Assembly: GCA_965205595.1 (NCBI GenBank)
Contig: CBDBHI010000014.1
Location: forward strand, 1 to 64,000
Direction: 5' to 3'
From: CATQHP01 sp965205595
GTDB taxonomy: Bacteria; Acidobacteriota; Terriglobia; Bryobacterales; UBA6623
DNA length: 64,000 nt
Below are positions 18,793 to 28,229 of the stretch, one piece after another. Within the stretch, counting starts at the first letter, position 1. Every line of letters starts with the position of its first letter. The notes beneath the pieces are model-generated. The model saw nothing but the letters and a program-made list of their open reading frames with translations. It searched no databases and was not told the origin of the DNA. Made by a program: the position numbers and the translations under genes.

Positions 18793-20352
18793 CTAACGAC
18801 GGGCATCAAGCGTCGCCGCCACCAGGCTCTGACCTTCCATCTCGGGTGGGACGCTGACGTCGAGCAAGTCGAGAATCGTTGGTGCTAAATCTTTGCCGTC
18901 TGGCTCGCCATCGGGCCACTCAATATGTGGCGCATTCGGTCCGGCGACCGCCAAAAACCCTTGGGAGGCATGACCGCCGGTTCGTAAATCGTTGTGGCCA
19001 CCAATGACGGTACCGTAGCCAGGTGAGTGTACCTCTTCAATCGGCGCCGCCGCGTCCCAGTGCGCGGTGATGTCCGGTAGTAGTTCAAGATAGCGGCCGG
19101 CATAGTGGTCACGTAGCCGTGTGACCTTCTTGATTGCGGGTTTCCCGGTCGCCGGATTAACCAATTCCGCGAGCCGAGCAACAATAAAATCGCACAGAGC
19201 TTCGTAATCTTCACTCGCGACCCGGCCAGACGGGTCCCGGCCCTGCAAGTTGACGCGAAATGCCGGGTTTAGATCGTTATTCGGAACGTATGACGCCCTG
19301 ACGCTCGGATCTAGTTTTTTGGTGCCCATTACCCGACAGATGATGGCGTCTTCGATAGCCTTTGGGAGCAGCCGTTTAACGACGTACTGCAACTGAATCG
19401 GGATTGTCGTTTTGATCCACTGCACGAGACTTCTGCGAACGAAAATACGCTTCTCTGGCGCGCTGCCGGGCTCGATGTTCTCTTCTGCGTTCATTCCCCA
19501 CAGCTCAAGTAGAGCTGGGATGAGGTCGCGACCGTGGAACTGGGCCCCCATTCCGTGGCCAGGGAATACGATCACGGTCGCCTCGTCGCCCGCCAATTCT
19601 ATTAGCCTGCCGAGCTCTTCATCGATTGCTTGAAAGACGGAGAGCATCGAGTCGCGCAGACCGCTCTTGTCGACAGGATCATAACCTGGGAATCGCTCGT
19701 CTTGAAGATGCCAAAGCTGATGGCCGGAGCAATGGGACTCTGAGAAGGCACAGAAAAATAAATCCCATTCCCCCCGGTTCAACAGGTCTCGGAAGAGCTC
19801 ACCGCGTTTGCGAACAGCTTCGATCAACTGGTTGCGGAGCTTGTGGTATTCGCTGGCGGACCGGCCATGGTTGTCACAACTGTGTAGCGGGTATTCGCCG
19901 TGGCGAGCGACCAATTCTTGAATCAATTCCGGCGGATGCGATGCCGAGTCACAACGTGTCGCGTGGGCGCCCCAGTTGACGATCTGTACTCCGTTGAAGT
20001 CGGGGCCTAAGGCAATCTTGGGGATGTCGACGATCGCACATCGGCGGGCATGCTCAGACAGCGTAAGCCAGAATTGCTTTCCTTTTGGCGCGTCATCTAC
20101 CAGCTCCAGATCGTAGCTGTTTTGCGCAGGTTGAATGTAATAGTACTTGCCGAGTTCGGCTGAGTTGTTACTGGCGTAGATCGACGGCCAGACTTCGTCG
20201 GGAAACTCAGCGGCCGGCGAGTGGAGATCGGTGCTCTTGCCTTCGCTGAGCAGACGCTGCAGATTCGAAAGCCGATTCTCCGCGCACCATTTGCGGATTA
20301 GCGATGGCTCCGCTGCGTCGAGGGCCACCAAGAGGATGCGAGTTTTCGACAT
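18793..20352 (-). CDS. Alkaline phosphatase superfamily / type I phosphodiesterase-like protein
   Basis: This 519-residue protein belongs to the phosphodiesterase/nucleotide pyrophosphatase branch of the alkaline phosphatase superfamily. The metal-binding Asp is in LLVALDAAEPSLI at the N terminus. Other likely metal-site segments are FPGHGMGAQFHGRD and the C-terminal GTVIGGHNDLRTGGH. No signal peptide is visible. The substrate cannot be deduced. It is convergent with purA, and the stop codons are only 3 bases apart. The alcohol dehydrogenase gene lies upstream on the same strand, about 30 bases away, so co-transcription is possible. Confidence 0.8.
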   Translation of the reverse strand: MSKTRILLVALDAAEPSLIRKWCAENRLSNLQRLLSEGKSTDLHSPAAEFPDEVWPSIYASNNSAELGKYYYIQPAQNSYDLELVDDAPKGKQFWLTLSEHARRCAIVDIPKIALGPDFNGVQIVNWGAHATRCDSASHPPELIQELVARHGEYPLHSCDNHGRSASEYHKLRNQLIEAVRKRGELFRDLLNRGEWDLFFCAFSESHCSGHQLWHLQDERFPGYDPVDKSGLRDSMLSVFQAIDEELGRLIELAGDEATVIVFPGHGMGAQFHGRDLIPALLELWGMNAEENIEPGSAPEKRIFVRRSLVQWIKTTIPIQLQYVVKRLLPKAIEDAIICRVMGTKKLDPSVRASYVPNNDLNPAFRVNLQGRDPSGRVASEDYEALCDFIVARLAELVNPATGKPAIKKVTRLRDHYAGRYLELLPDITAHWDAAAPIEEVHSPGYGTVIGGHNDLRTGGHASQGFLAVAGPNAPHIEWPDGEPDGKDLAPTILDLLDVSVPPEMEGQSLVAATLDARR

Positions 20353-20382
20353 GCTATCGCTGGCGCCCGGCGGTCGGGCGAG

Positions 20383-21418
20383 CTAGGGCTTCAGGATGAC
20401 CTTCGTCAGGTTTGGTTCGCGGCCGTATAAACGGTCGAACATCTCGGGTCCTTTTTCGAGAGGCACTGATGCGCTCAGGATCGGCGCGACGCGAATACTG
20501 CCGCGAGCCATCAATTCCAAACACGATGGGTAGGCGTTCGATGAGGCGCAAGAGCCGAGCACGGTGACTTCGCGGGTGACCACGCTTTGCAGTCCGAAGC
20601 TCACAGTTGGCGCAATGTTACCGATTAACGTCACGGTGCCGCCTTTGCGGACGCTCTCGATCGACATCGTGACTGTTGCGTCGGCACCGACCGCTTCCAT
20701 GACGATGTCGGCTCCAAGCCCATTTGTCATATCGCGAATCAAAGCCGGGACGTCTGCATCGCCTCCAGATTCGACCGTTTCATCGGCCCCGAGCTTCGCG
20801 GCGAGTTCAAGTCGGTCGGGCGGCTAGGTCAACGGCAATAATCCGCCCGCATCCGGCTGTTCGCAGGGCCTGAATCGTCAGCAGTCCGATCATTCCGGCG
20901 CCAACGACAACCGCCGTGTCCCCAAGTGTGACGTTGGTGCGATTAACGGCGTGAACGGCGACCGAGACGGGTTCGACCATCGCAGCCTCGTCGTAAGGCA
21001 GCGATTCCGGCAATGCAAAAACAATCGATTCGGGTACGGCTACGTACTCGGCGAAGGCGCCGTGGCGCCGGTAGTCGTCGCACGAGACGCCCAGCACCAT
21101 GCGATCTTCACAGAGATTTGGCCGGCCATGTCTGCAGAAAACGCAGCGCGCGCATGAAATCATCGAGTCGAACGTGACCCTCTGACCTGGCAGAAACCGG
21201 TTGACGTCGTTGCCGATTTTGGCGACTTCGCCGGACGCCTCATGCCCCATGATGACCGGCGGAATGCGCCGACCGGAGCTGCCGTCGAAGCCGTGAACAT
21301 CGCTGCCGCAAATGCCGCAAGAGTGAACTTTGATCAGGATGTCGTTGTTGCCGATTTCCGGCTCCGCAACGTCGTTGATAACGAGCTTTTTATATTCTTC
21401 GAGAACGAGTGCTTTCAT
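20383..21418 (-). CDS. Zinc-dependent alcohol dehydrogenase, frameshifted
   Basis: This is a medium-chain dehydrogenase similar to sorbitol or threonine dehydrogenases. From ATG 21418 it has catalytic zinc residues in CGICGSDVHG and GHEASGEV, a structural zinc site with four Cys (CARCVFCRHGRPNLC) and the NAD-binding motif VVVGAGMIGLL. The frame breaks at 20818-20820, where a GGG run (CCC on the coding strand) has one extra base. Removing it joins AVDLAA to DRLELAAKLGADETV and gives a normal protein of about 344 residues ending at 20383. The divergent small Cys-rich gene starts only 2 bases from this start codon. Confidence 0.87.
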
Positions 21419-21420
21419 AG

Positions 21421-21663
21421 ATGTCGATTCCCTGTCACTATAGCGAGTTGGTTGGTTTGGACGAATTGAGCGAAAGCGCTTCCATTCTGGGGCTTTGTGC
21501 AACCTGCGGGCATTGCGAAGCGCTCAGATCTGATCGCGGTTCACACTTCTATCGCTGTGAGTTGGCGGCGATCGATAAGCGATTTGCAAAGTATCCCCAG
21601 TTGCCGGTTTTGGCGTGTTCCGGATGGTTGATGCGGTCACCCCGCAACGATCAATCACAGTAA
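21421..21663 (+). CDS. Small Cys-rich protein of unknown function
   Basis: This reading frame of 80 codons encodes a protein with a CATCGHC motif near residue 27, a further Cys in FYRCELA and another in VLACSGW. The Cys spacing and the KYPQLPVLACSGW ending look like a small zinc-binding or iron-binding protein and are unlikely to arise by chance. The first 20 residues are less convincing, and a start further in, such as a TTG near 21460, is possible. It is divergent from the alcohol dehydrogenase gene. Its function is unknown. Confidence 0.55.
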   Translation: MSIPCHYSELVGLDELSESASILGLCATCGHCEALRSDRGSHFYRCELAAIDKRFAKYPQLPVLACSGWLMRSPRNDQSQ

Positions 21664-21693
21664 GAAGACCGGCCATCGAACCACCAAGACAGG

Positions 21694-22794
21694 CTACGAA
21701 AGCGCCCAGCGAATCATCCGTAAGCTGTCACCTAGTCGAGCGTTTACGCCCAAAGCGGCCGAAGGTTCGTAGCCGCAGTGGACCATGCAGTTTTCGCAGC
21801 GCTCGTCGTTGCCATGGCCGTAGTTTTGCCACGGGGTCTCGCTCATGAGGTCTTCGAAGCGGTCCCAGTGTGCGTCGGTGATGAGGTAGCAGGGGCCTTT
21901 CCACCCGCGTACATTGTAGGTAGGGTTGCCCCAGGCTGTGCAGGGCAGGTCGCGATTACCCTTCAAAAAGTCGACGTACGTTGGAGTTGAGTTGAGCTTG
22001 AAGCGATTGAACAGCTTGTCGACGTGGCGAAATTTTTTGCGTATCTCGTCACGGGTCAGAAAGATATCCTCGTCTTGGACGGCGGAGTAGCCGTAAGCCG
22101 GCGAAAGCATGTGCCCGTCGACCTCGAATTGTTGCAAGTAGGCGAAGAGTTCTTCGATTTCGCGCATGTCCGTCTCGCGGTAGACGGTCGTGTTGGTGCA
22201 GACCATGTGGCCGGCAGCTTTGGCGGCGCGGATGCCTTCGATCGCTTCCTCGAAAACACCTTCGCGTTCCACAGCCATGTCGTGCGTATCTTTCATGCCG
22301 TCGAGGTGGACGTTGAAAAAGAAATGCGGGCTGGGCTTGAACTTGTGAACCTGAGAGGAGATGAACATCCCGTTGGTGCAGAGATAGATGTGGCGTTTGC
22401 GCGCGAGCGTCTGTTCGACTAGTTCGGCGATCTCGGGGTACATCATCGGTTCGCCGCCGCAGATCGAGACAACGGGCGCGCCGCACTCGTCGACTGCTGC
22501 TAGGCATTTCTCGAGCGAGATGCGCTCGGTGATGGTGTCTTCGTATTCGCGAATGCGCCCACAACCCGTGCAGGTGAGATTACAAGCGTGCAGCGGCTCA
22601 AGCATCAGCACCAGCGGGAAGCGCTGCTTGAGCATCGGGTGTGGTTCCGTCTGTTGCTTCGAGGGACTACCTTTCCATATCGGAAATGGAGTATTGGTGG
22701 GCTTGGGGTCGCGCTGCCATTCTGCCTTTGGGAACAATTTGTTCTTCGCGATGTGGGCGCCCATGCGCACCGCACTGCCGAGAGGGAATCTCAC
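21694..22794 (-). CDS. hpnH: Hopanoid biosynthesis radical SAM protein HpnH
   Basis: HpnH adds a 5'-deoxyadenosyl group to hopene (diploptene), giving adenosylhopane, the first step in C35 hopanoids. The radical SAM iron-sulfur motif is CNLTCTGC (Cys71, 75, 78), followed by SICGGEPMMYPEI. C-terminal Cys residues in CENCMVHCGYEPS are also conserved. The start is GTG at 22794, sharing one base with the TAG stop of shc. This gives 366 residues. About 30 residues between the N-terminal helix and LVLMLEPL, rich in Pro and Lys, look like an insertion compared with other HpnH. It is the last gene of the hopanoid operon. Confidence 0.93.
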   Translation of the reverse strand: MRFPLGSAVRMGAHIAKNKLFPKAEWQRDPKPTNTPFPIWKGSPSKQQTEPHPMLKQRFPLVLMLEPLHACNLTCTGCGRIREYEDTITERISLEKCLAAVDECGAPVVSICGGEPMMYPEIAELVEQTLARKRHIYLCTNGMFISSQVHKFKPSPHFFFNVHLDGMKDTHDMAVEREGVFEEAIEGIRAAKAAGHMVCTNTTVYRETDMREIEELFAYLQQFEVDGHMLSPAYGYSAVQDEDIFLTRDEIRKKFRHVDKLFNRFKLNSTPTYVDFLKGNRDLPCTAWGNPTYNVRGWKGPCYLITDAHWDRFEDLMSETPWQNYGHGNDERCENCMVHCGYEPSAALGVNARLGDSLRMIRWALS

Positions 22795-24761
22795 TAGAAG
22801 CTCCGGCGGCCGCGGCGGTACTCGCCGAGTGCCATTAGAGGGAAGTACTGGCGGTAGAGGTGGTAGCGGAGATAGAAAACTTTTGGGAAACCCGTGCCGG
22901 TAAAGAAGGCTTCGTCCCACGAGCCGTTTTCGTTTTGGGTTTCGACTAGATAGCGGATCCCGCTGTCCACAGAGCCTGTTTTGTAGTCGTCGGTCGCGAA
23001 TAGCGCCATGAGCGCCCAGGCGGTCTGCGAGGCGGTCGAGTCGCCGTGGATTTTCATCGCCGGGTCGTCGTAGCTGGCGACAGTTTCGCCCCAGCCGCCG
23101 TCTTGCTTTTGGACGGAACGGACCCACTCGCCGGCTCGGATCATGTGAGCTTCGCGCGGGTCTTCGCCGGCGGCGCGCAGGCCACGCAGCGCGAAGCACG
23201 TGCCGTAGAGGTAGTTCACTCCCCAGCGTCCGTACCAGCTGCCGTCTTCTTCTTGGTTGCGGCGGAGGTACTCGACACCTCGGGCGATCGAGGCACTGTA
23301 TCGCTGTGACCCACGACGCGAAAGCGCCTCGACGACGCGGCCGGTGATGTCGGCGCAGGTGGGGTCGAGCATCGCGTTGTGGTCGGCAAAGGGGACGTGT
23401 GTAAGTATCTCGGCGTTGTTGTCGGCGTCGAAGGCAGCCCAGCCGCCATCGGCCGACTGCATCGCGGCCAGCCAGTCGAGGCCGCGGCGCTCGGCTGCTC
23501 GCTGGCGCTCGAGGTCGTTGCCCTCGACAACGTCGAGTGCGAGCAAGACTTTTGCCGTGTCATCGGTGTCCGGGTAGAACTCGTTGGCATGCTCGAAGTA
23601 CCAACCACCCGGCTCGGCGCTGGGCTTCTTGACCGACCAGTCGCCTTGTTGGCGAACTTCCTTGCTTACGAGCCAGTCGGCGCCGCGCGCTAGCGCCCAC
23701 TTGGCGGGTTCTCCGAGGTCATCCTTTGCGGTGCCGATGGCAAACAGCGTCATCGCCGTATCCCAAACCGGCGAATGGCAGGGTTGCACGCGGAAGCCGT
23801 CGTCATCGTGGATGATGAGAGCGTCGAAACGCTTGAGCTCGCGCTGCAAACGTGGATCGTCGGGCCCGCTGGCGATCTCGCTGAGAGCCATGATGGAATT
23901 CATCATGGCGGGGTAGATAGCGCCTAGACCGTCGGAGTTTTCGAGATGGCGGAGCATCCAGTCGGCGGCCGCATCGATTGCTTTTCGACGGTCCGTTCGG
24001 ATGCCGGACGCTTCCCACAGTTTGAGGCCTTTGTCGACAAGCAGGAAGAATTGTTTCCAGCTCAGCCGTTCCGCGAGATCGGGCTCGTGACCGGAGAAGA
24101 TCTCGCTGATACGAAAACCCCGCGGCACATCCCGCTGCGCCTTCGTGGCGCTGAGCACTGACAGAGGCGCGAGTATTGCGCGACTCCACGACGACATGCC
24201 GTAGATGCTGAAGCGGTTGCTTTCGGGGAAAAGAAATATCTCCGGCGGAATCGAGGCAACCTTCGCGCGCGGGTATACGCCGAAATAACTCAAGTAGATT
24301 TTTGTGTAGCTGTTGGTTGCTTCGACCCCACCTAGGTCGAGGATGGTTTGACGCGCTCGAAGCATGCGGTCATCGTCCGCGTTGAGTCCAGCCACCTTAA
24401 GCGAGAAGTAGGCCTTGACCGATGCGCTGACATTGGCCGGCCCACTGGCATAGATATTCCAACCGCCGTCGGGAAGTTGGTGCTCAAGAATGCGGCGGCA
24501 GGCGGCATCGACGCGTTCACGAGTTGGCGGATTCCAAGTGCCGTCGGGGTCGGGCGGATAGAGCCACAACTGTAGGGCGACGTAATCGGACTGGAGTGTG
24601 GTGTCCGCTTCGAGTTCGCCTACCCAATAGCCCTCCGCGGATTGGCGGTTGAAGAGGTATTCGCAGGCACCGTCGATCGCCGGCTCGATGTCGGTGGTGA
24701 GTTCAGCTGCCCGGGCGCGCGCAACTGCGAGGCCCGCGTTCCACTGTGGCGTGGTGCTCAT
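22794..24761 (-). CDS. shc: Squalene-hopene cyclase
   Basis: Shc cyclises squalene to hopene and diplopterol at the membrane. The 655-residue length is typical. The catalytic DXDD motif is DTDD at residues 398-401 (YPDTDDTAKVL). Several QW repeats are visible, for example QLPDGGWN near 95, QSADGGWAAFD, QEEDGSWYGRWG, QKQDGGWGE and QNENGSWDE. The ATG at 24761 overlaps the TGA stop of ispH by 4 bases, so translation is coupled. hpnH follows with a one-base overlap. Confidence 0.97.
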   Translation of the reverse strand: MSTTPQWNAGLAVARARAAELTTDIEPAIDGACEYLFNRQSAEGYWVGELEADTTLQSDYVALQLWLYPPDPDGTWNPPTRERVDAACRRILEHQLPDGGWNIYASGPANVSASVKAYFSLKVAGLNADDDRMLRARQTILDLGGVEATNSYTKIYLSYFGVYPRAKVASIPPEIFLFPESNRFSIYGMSSWSRAILAPLSVLSATKAQRDVPRGFRISEIFSGHEPDLAERLSWKQFFLLVDKGLKLWEASGIRTDRRKAIDAAADWMLRHLENSDGLGAIYPAMMNSIMALSEIASGPDDPRLQRELKRFDALIIHDDDGFRVQPCHSPVWDTAMTLFAIGTAKDDLGEPAKWALARGADWLVSKEVRQQGDWSVKKPSAEPGGWYFEHANEFYPDTDDTAKVLLALDVVEGNDLERQRAAERRGLDWLAAMQSADGGWAAFDADNNAEILTHVPFADHNAMLDPTCADITGRVVEALSRRGSQRYSASIARGVEYLRRNQEEDGSWYGRWGVNYLYGTCFALRGLRAAGEDPREAHMIRAGEWVRSVQKQDGGWGETVASYDDPAMKIHGDSTASQTAWALMALFATDDYKTGSVDSGIRYLVETQNENGSWDEAFFTGTGFPKVFYLRYHLYRQYFPLMALGEYRRGRRSF

Positions 24762-25738
24762 GAAACCGTCGATATTTGAGTCAACTGCTGATGAGCCACC
24801 AATTCAGGTGGGAGAGGAAATTTAACGTCCTCTTCGATGATCTCGACTTCGCGGACGCTAGTAAAATCAAAGTCTTTTAGATAGTCGATGACGCGCTGGA
24901 CAAGAAACTCTGGTGCCGACGCTCCGGCGGTGATGGCGACGTTGCGGATGCCGTCAAGCCAGGTAGTATCGATGTCAAGTTCGTCGTCGATCAAGTAGCC
25001 GGGAATGCCGCCATTTTCGCCGACCTCGACCAGGCGTTTGGAGTTCGAGCTGTTCTGGGAGCCGACGACAAGCAGCAGGTCGGCGCGTTCGGCGGTTCGC
25101 TTGACGGCTTGCTGACGGTTTTCCGTGGCGTAACAAATATCCTGAGCGGGCGGCGCCTGGACTGAGGGAAAACGCTTGCGAAGGACGCCGATGATCGCTT
25201 CGGCCTCGTCGAGACTGAGCGTGGTTTGGGTCAGGTAGGCAACGCTCGATGGGTCGGGAACCCGTACCGCTTCGGCCTCTTCGGGGGACGAGACGACGAT
25301 CGTGCGGTCCGGGGCCTCGCCCAGCGTGCCGATGACCTCGTCGTGGTCGCGATGGCCGATCAGCAAGATGGTGTTGTGGGCCTTCGCAAATTTGATGGCT
25401 TCTAAATGAACTTTGGTGACCAGAGGACAAGTGGCATCGATCACTTGAAGGCCCCGTCGCCTAGCGTCGTCACGGACCGATGGCGCCACACCGTGGGCGC
25501 TGTAGACTACTCGGCCGTCGGCGGGAACTTCTTGCAACTCGTCCACGAAAATTGCACCTCGGCTGGAGAGGTCATTTACAACGTGGCGATTGTGGACTAT
25601 TTCCTTGCGGACGTAAATGGGCGGACCGTAAGCATCGAGGGCCAGATCAACGATATCGATGGCCCTAACGACACCGGCACAAAACCCCCGTGGTTTGAGC
25701 AGCAAAATCGATTTCTGGCCGCCGCCGGGCATCAGCAA
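24758..25738 (-). CDS. ispH: 4-hydroxy-3-methylbut-2-enyl diphosphate reductase
   Basis: IspH carries out the last step of the MEP pathway, making IPP and DMAPP, the precursors of squalene and hopanoids. The 326-residue protein has the three Cys that bind its iron-sulfur cluster: Cys20 in PRGFCAGV, Cys104 in DATCPLV and Cys201 in ICYATENRQ. SAHGVAP, GHRDHDEV and VVGSQNSSNS are further conserved motifs. A shorter start near KSILLLKP is possible. Its place between hpnI and shc, with coupled translation into shc, links precursor supply to hopanoid synthesis. Confidence 0.97.
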   Translation of the reverse strand: MLMPGGGQKSILLLKPRGFCAGVVRAIDIVDLALDAYGPPIYVRKEIVHNRHVVNDLSSRGAIFVDELQEVPADGRVVYSAHGVAPSVRDDARRRGLQVIDATCPLVTKVHLEAIKFAKAHNTILLIGHRDHDEVIGTLGEAPDRTIVVSSPEEAEAVRVPDPSSVAYLTQTTLSLDEAEAIIGVLRKRFPSVQAPPAQDICYATENRQQAVKRTAERADLLLVVGSQNSSNSKRLVEVGENGGIPGYLIDDELDIDTTWLDGIRNVAITAGASAPEFLVQRVIDYLKDFDFTSVREVEIIEEDVKFPLPPELVAHQQLTQISTVS

Positions 25739-25827
25739 TTTCCAAGTATAGCCAATCGACTCTGGGCGAAATTTGAAGGTTGTAGAGCGCTACGAAATAG
25801 GGGTGTCGAAACGAACACCGGCGTAGA

Positions 25828-26952
25828 CTAGCTCAGGATTTTACCTTTCGGGCCTAGGCGGTATTTCTTGCCGGCCCAGTTGACTTCGTTGCCGAAGAAG
25901 CTGGCTAGCCAGACGGAGAAGGCGAGAAGATCGAGTAGGGGTAAAAGAAGTAAGTGCTGGAGGAACGACGTAGTGCCGACGGTGGCAGGCATGAAGATTT
26001 GTGCCAGCACACGTGCGCAAATAATAGTTGCGGAGACGGTCAAGGCGTCGCTCGACGCAAGGATTGCGGCGGCCACAATCCATACCGTAGCGTTCGTGAC
26101 AACGAGTCCGACATGGCCACCTGGGCGCTGGCTTCGGATCGTCCGCGACCAGCGAAGCTGATGTCGCCAAAGCTGTCCAAAGCTGTAGTTGGGCAGATGA
26201 GTAGTAACCGGGATAGAGCACAGCGACACCCGGTAGCCCGCTCGGTCGATCTTTTCACCGAGGACGTAATCGTCGCCGATATAGTTGCGGAGTGAGCGGA
26301 AGCCTCCAATTTTGTCGAGCGTGTCTCGATGAAAAGCTACCGTCGCTCCCATCGCGAATTTCATGCCTTGTATGGCGCGGGCAAGTAGGATTTGGCCAAT
26401 GAAGTCGCTGTTTATCCAGAGGGCTTCGAGCAGGGACGGAAGGCCTCGGCTCGGTCTTGCGTGGAAAAGGCAGGTGACGAGTCCGACGCCTGGCTCGTCG
26501 AGCGAATCTTGTAGACCGTCAAGATAGCCCGCGGGCACTTCGATGTCAGCGTCGCTGACGACCCAAACTGTATGACTAGCGTGTTCGGCGAGCCGCTCTA
26601 AGACCGCGACCTTGGGATTTGATCCTGGGGACGCTTCGTCGCACGTGATCGCCTCGATTCTCAATTTCGGGAATTCAGAGCGAACCTGTTCAATCGCACG
26701 GCTCGCTACCTGATCGGACCCGTAGACGCCCACGAGTATTTCAAAATCGGGGTACCGCTGAGCGGCGTGGCTGCGAAGGTTTTTGGCGAAGTTTTCTTGA
26801 GCGGATTGGGCTGGTTTAAGGATCGAGATTGCTGGTCGGTTGCCTGTCTCGCGATTCTTCGGTGTTTCAAGGAATCGGTGTCGGAATGCCACGAACGATA
26901 CCGCGATCCAGTACAACGCGGGAACGTATAAAAGTGCGTCTAAAGCCGTCAC
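25828..26952 (-). CDS. hpnI: Hopanoid glycosyltransferase HpnI-like
   Basis: This is a family GT21-like, ceramide glucosyltransferase-type membrane enzyme. HpnI is known to add N-acetylglucosamine to bacteriohopanetetrol. The protein has 374 residues with an N-terminal membrane helix, the nucleotide-sugar and metal motif SDADIEVP, the acceptor-side GDDYVLGEK, the processive-type motif HQLRWSRTIR and three C-terminal membrane helices. It is the first gene of the operon hpnI-ispH-shc-hpnH, with 89 bases before ispH. The gene name follows from family and context; a ceramide or other lipid acceptor cannot be excluded. Confidence 0.83.
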   Translation of the reverse strand: MTALDALLYVPALYWIAVSFVAFRHRFLETPKNRETGNRPAISILKPAQSAQENFAKNLRSHAAQRYPDFEILVGVYGSDQVASRAIEQVRSEFPKLRIEAITCDEASPGSNPKVAVLERLAEHASHTVWVVSDADIEVPAGYLDGLQDSLDEPGVGLVTCLFHARPSRGLPSLLEALWINSDFIGQILLARAIQGMKFAMGATVAFHRDTLDKIGGFRSLRNYIGDDYVLGEKIDRAGYRVSLCSIPVTTHLPNYSFGQLWRHQLRWSRTIRSQRPGGHVGLVVTNATVWIVAAAILASSDALTVSATIICARVLAQIFMPATVGTTSFLQHLLLLPLLDLLAFSVWLASFFGNEVNWAGKKYRLGPKGKILS

Positions 26953-27079
26953 GGTTAAGCGAACTTCGAGAGGAATTGCATCGGGAATGGGCAGTCAGCC
27001 CCGGGGTTGAATGTCCGTTGGATCGGTGCCGCGCCGGCGAGTCAATCGACCGGAACGGCGGTCCGCGAGCACCGCGCTC

Positions 27080-28153
27080 CTACTCCACCTTGACCGCGTC
27101 GCGCTGGGCGATAAGACACAGTTCGGCGGCCTTGAACGTGTGGTCTTGGGTCATCGCGGTCTCGGCGCCGTTGAGGCAATCGAGGACGAGCTGACCGAAG
27201 TACGGGAAGCCAACGGTGTTGTGAGTGCGGATGTGCTGCTCGCCTTCTTGATTGACCAGGTAGAGCTGGTCGGATTCACCTTCGCGTCCGACGTCTAAGT
27301 ACTTACGCAATTCGATGTAGCCGTCGGTGCCCAGGATAAACGCGCGTCCGTCTCCCCAGGCGCCCAAGCCGTCGGGTGTGAACCAGTCAACCCGAAAATA
27401 ATTCGTCGCGCCGTTGTCCGCTACCAGCGAGACGTCGCCAAAGTCTTCGAGTTCGGGGTACTGCTTGTTGTTGTAGTTGGCGACCCGGCTGGCACTGACC
27501 GTAGCGTCTTTCGCACCGGTGTAGAACAAGAATTGCTCGATCTGGTGGCTACCGATATCGCACAAAATACCGCCATACTGCTCGAAGTTGAAAAACCAGG
27601 CAGGGCGTGACGGCGCGCTCAGCCGGTGCGGACCCATGCCGATGACCTGAATGACGCGTCCGATGGCGCCCTCGGCGATGAGGTTGCCGGCGTAAATCGA
27701 GCACTCCGTGTGCAGGCGTTCGCTGTAGTAGACGGCGTATTTCTTGCCGGTCGCCGCGACCTTCGCCTTCGCGTCGTCGACCTGCGCGAGCGTCGTCATT
27801 GGCGCCTTGTCAGTGAAGTAGTGCTTGCCGTGGTCCATCACCTCGCAGCCCAACGGGCAGCGCAAGTTAGGGATCGCGGCGGCGGCGACTAGCTGAACCT
27901 CTGGGTCGTCGAAAATTTCCTGCTTACTGCGGGCGACGTTTGCCTGTGGATACGATGCGACGAATTTTTCTACTTGAGCCGGGTCAGGGTCGAAGACCCA
28001 CTTCAAGTCGGCGCCGGCTTCGATGAGGCCGTTCGACATGCCGTAGATGTGCCCGTGATCGAGAGCGATGGCCGCGAACGCGAATTCTCCAGCTTTGACG
28101 ACAGGTTCCGACTTGCCCGTCGGGGCGTAGTTCATTCCATCGGCTTTTTGCAT
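27080..28153 (-). CDS. Gfo/Idh/MocA family oxidoreductase
   Basis: This 357-residue NAD(P)-dependent oxidoreductase has no export signal. The N-terminal Rossmann domain holds FAAIALDHGHIYGM, FDPDPAQVEKF and DKAPMTTLAQVDDAK, where the Lys matches the family's EKP motif in altered form. The barrel domain contains YGGILCDIGSHQIEQFLFY, with the usual Asp and His of the active site. The substrate is unknown. It is divergent from the DoxX-like gene, and hpnI lies 127 bases downstream on the same strand. Confidence 0.85.
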   Translation of the reverse strand: MQKADGMNYAPTGKSEPVVKAGEFAFAAIALDHGHIYGMSNGLIEAGADLKWVFDPDPAQVEKFVASYPQANVARSKQEIFDDPEVQLVAAAAIPNLRCPLGCEVMDHGKHYFTDKAPMTTLAQVDDAKAKVAATGKKYAVYYSERLHTECSIYAGNLIAEGAIGRVIQVIGMGPHRLSAPSRPAWFFNFEQYGGILCDIGSHQIEQFLFYTGAKDATVSASRVANYNNKQYPELEDFGDVSLVADNGATNYFRVDWFTPDGLGAWGDGRAFILGTDGYIELRKYLDVGREGESDQLYLVNQEGEQHIRTHNTVGFPYFGQLVLDCLNGAETAMTQDHTFKAAELCLIAQRDAVKVE

Positions 28154-28229
28154 CCCATAATTGTTGCAAACTGGGCTCGTATACTAGTTTGAACGCTTAC
28201 GCTTTGCGCGCCGGGGCGTCGAACTAGGT

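Noticed and set aside
22795..23199. Longer N-terminal extension of HpnH reaching to 23199
   Set aside because: The extension lies wholly inside shc on the same strand in another frame and is Arg/Pro-rich shadow sequence. GTG at 22794, overlapping the shc stop, fits the family.
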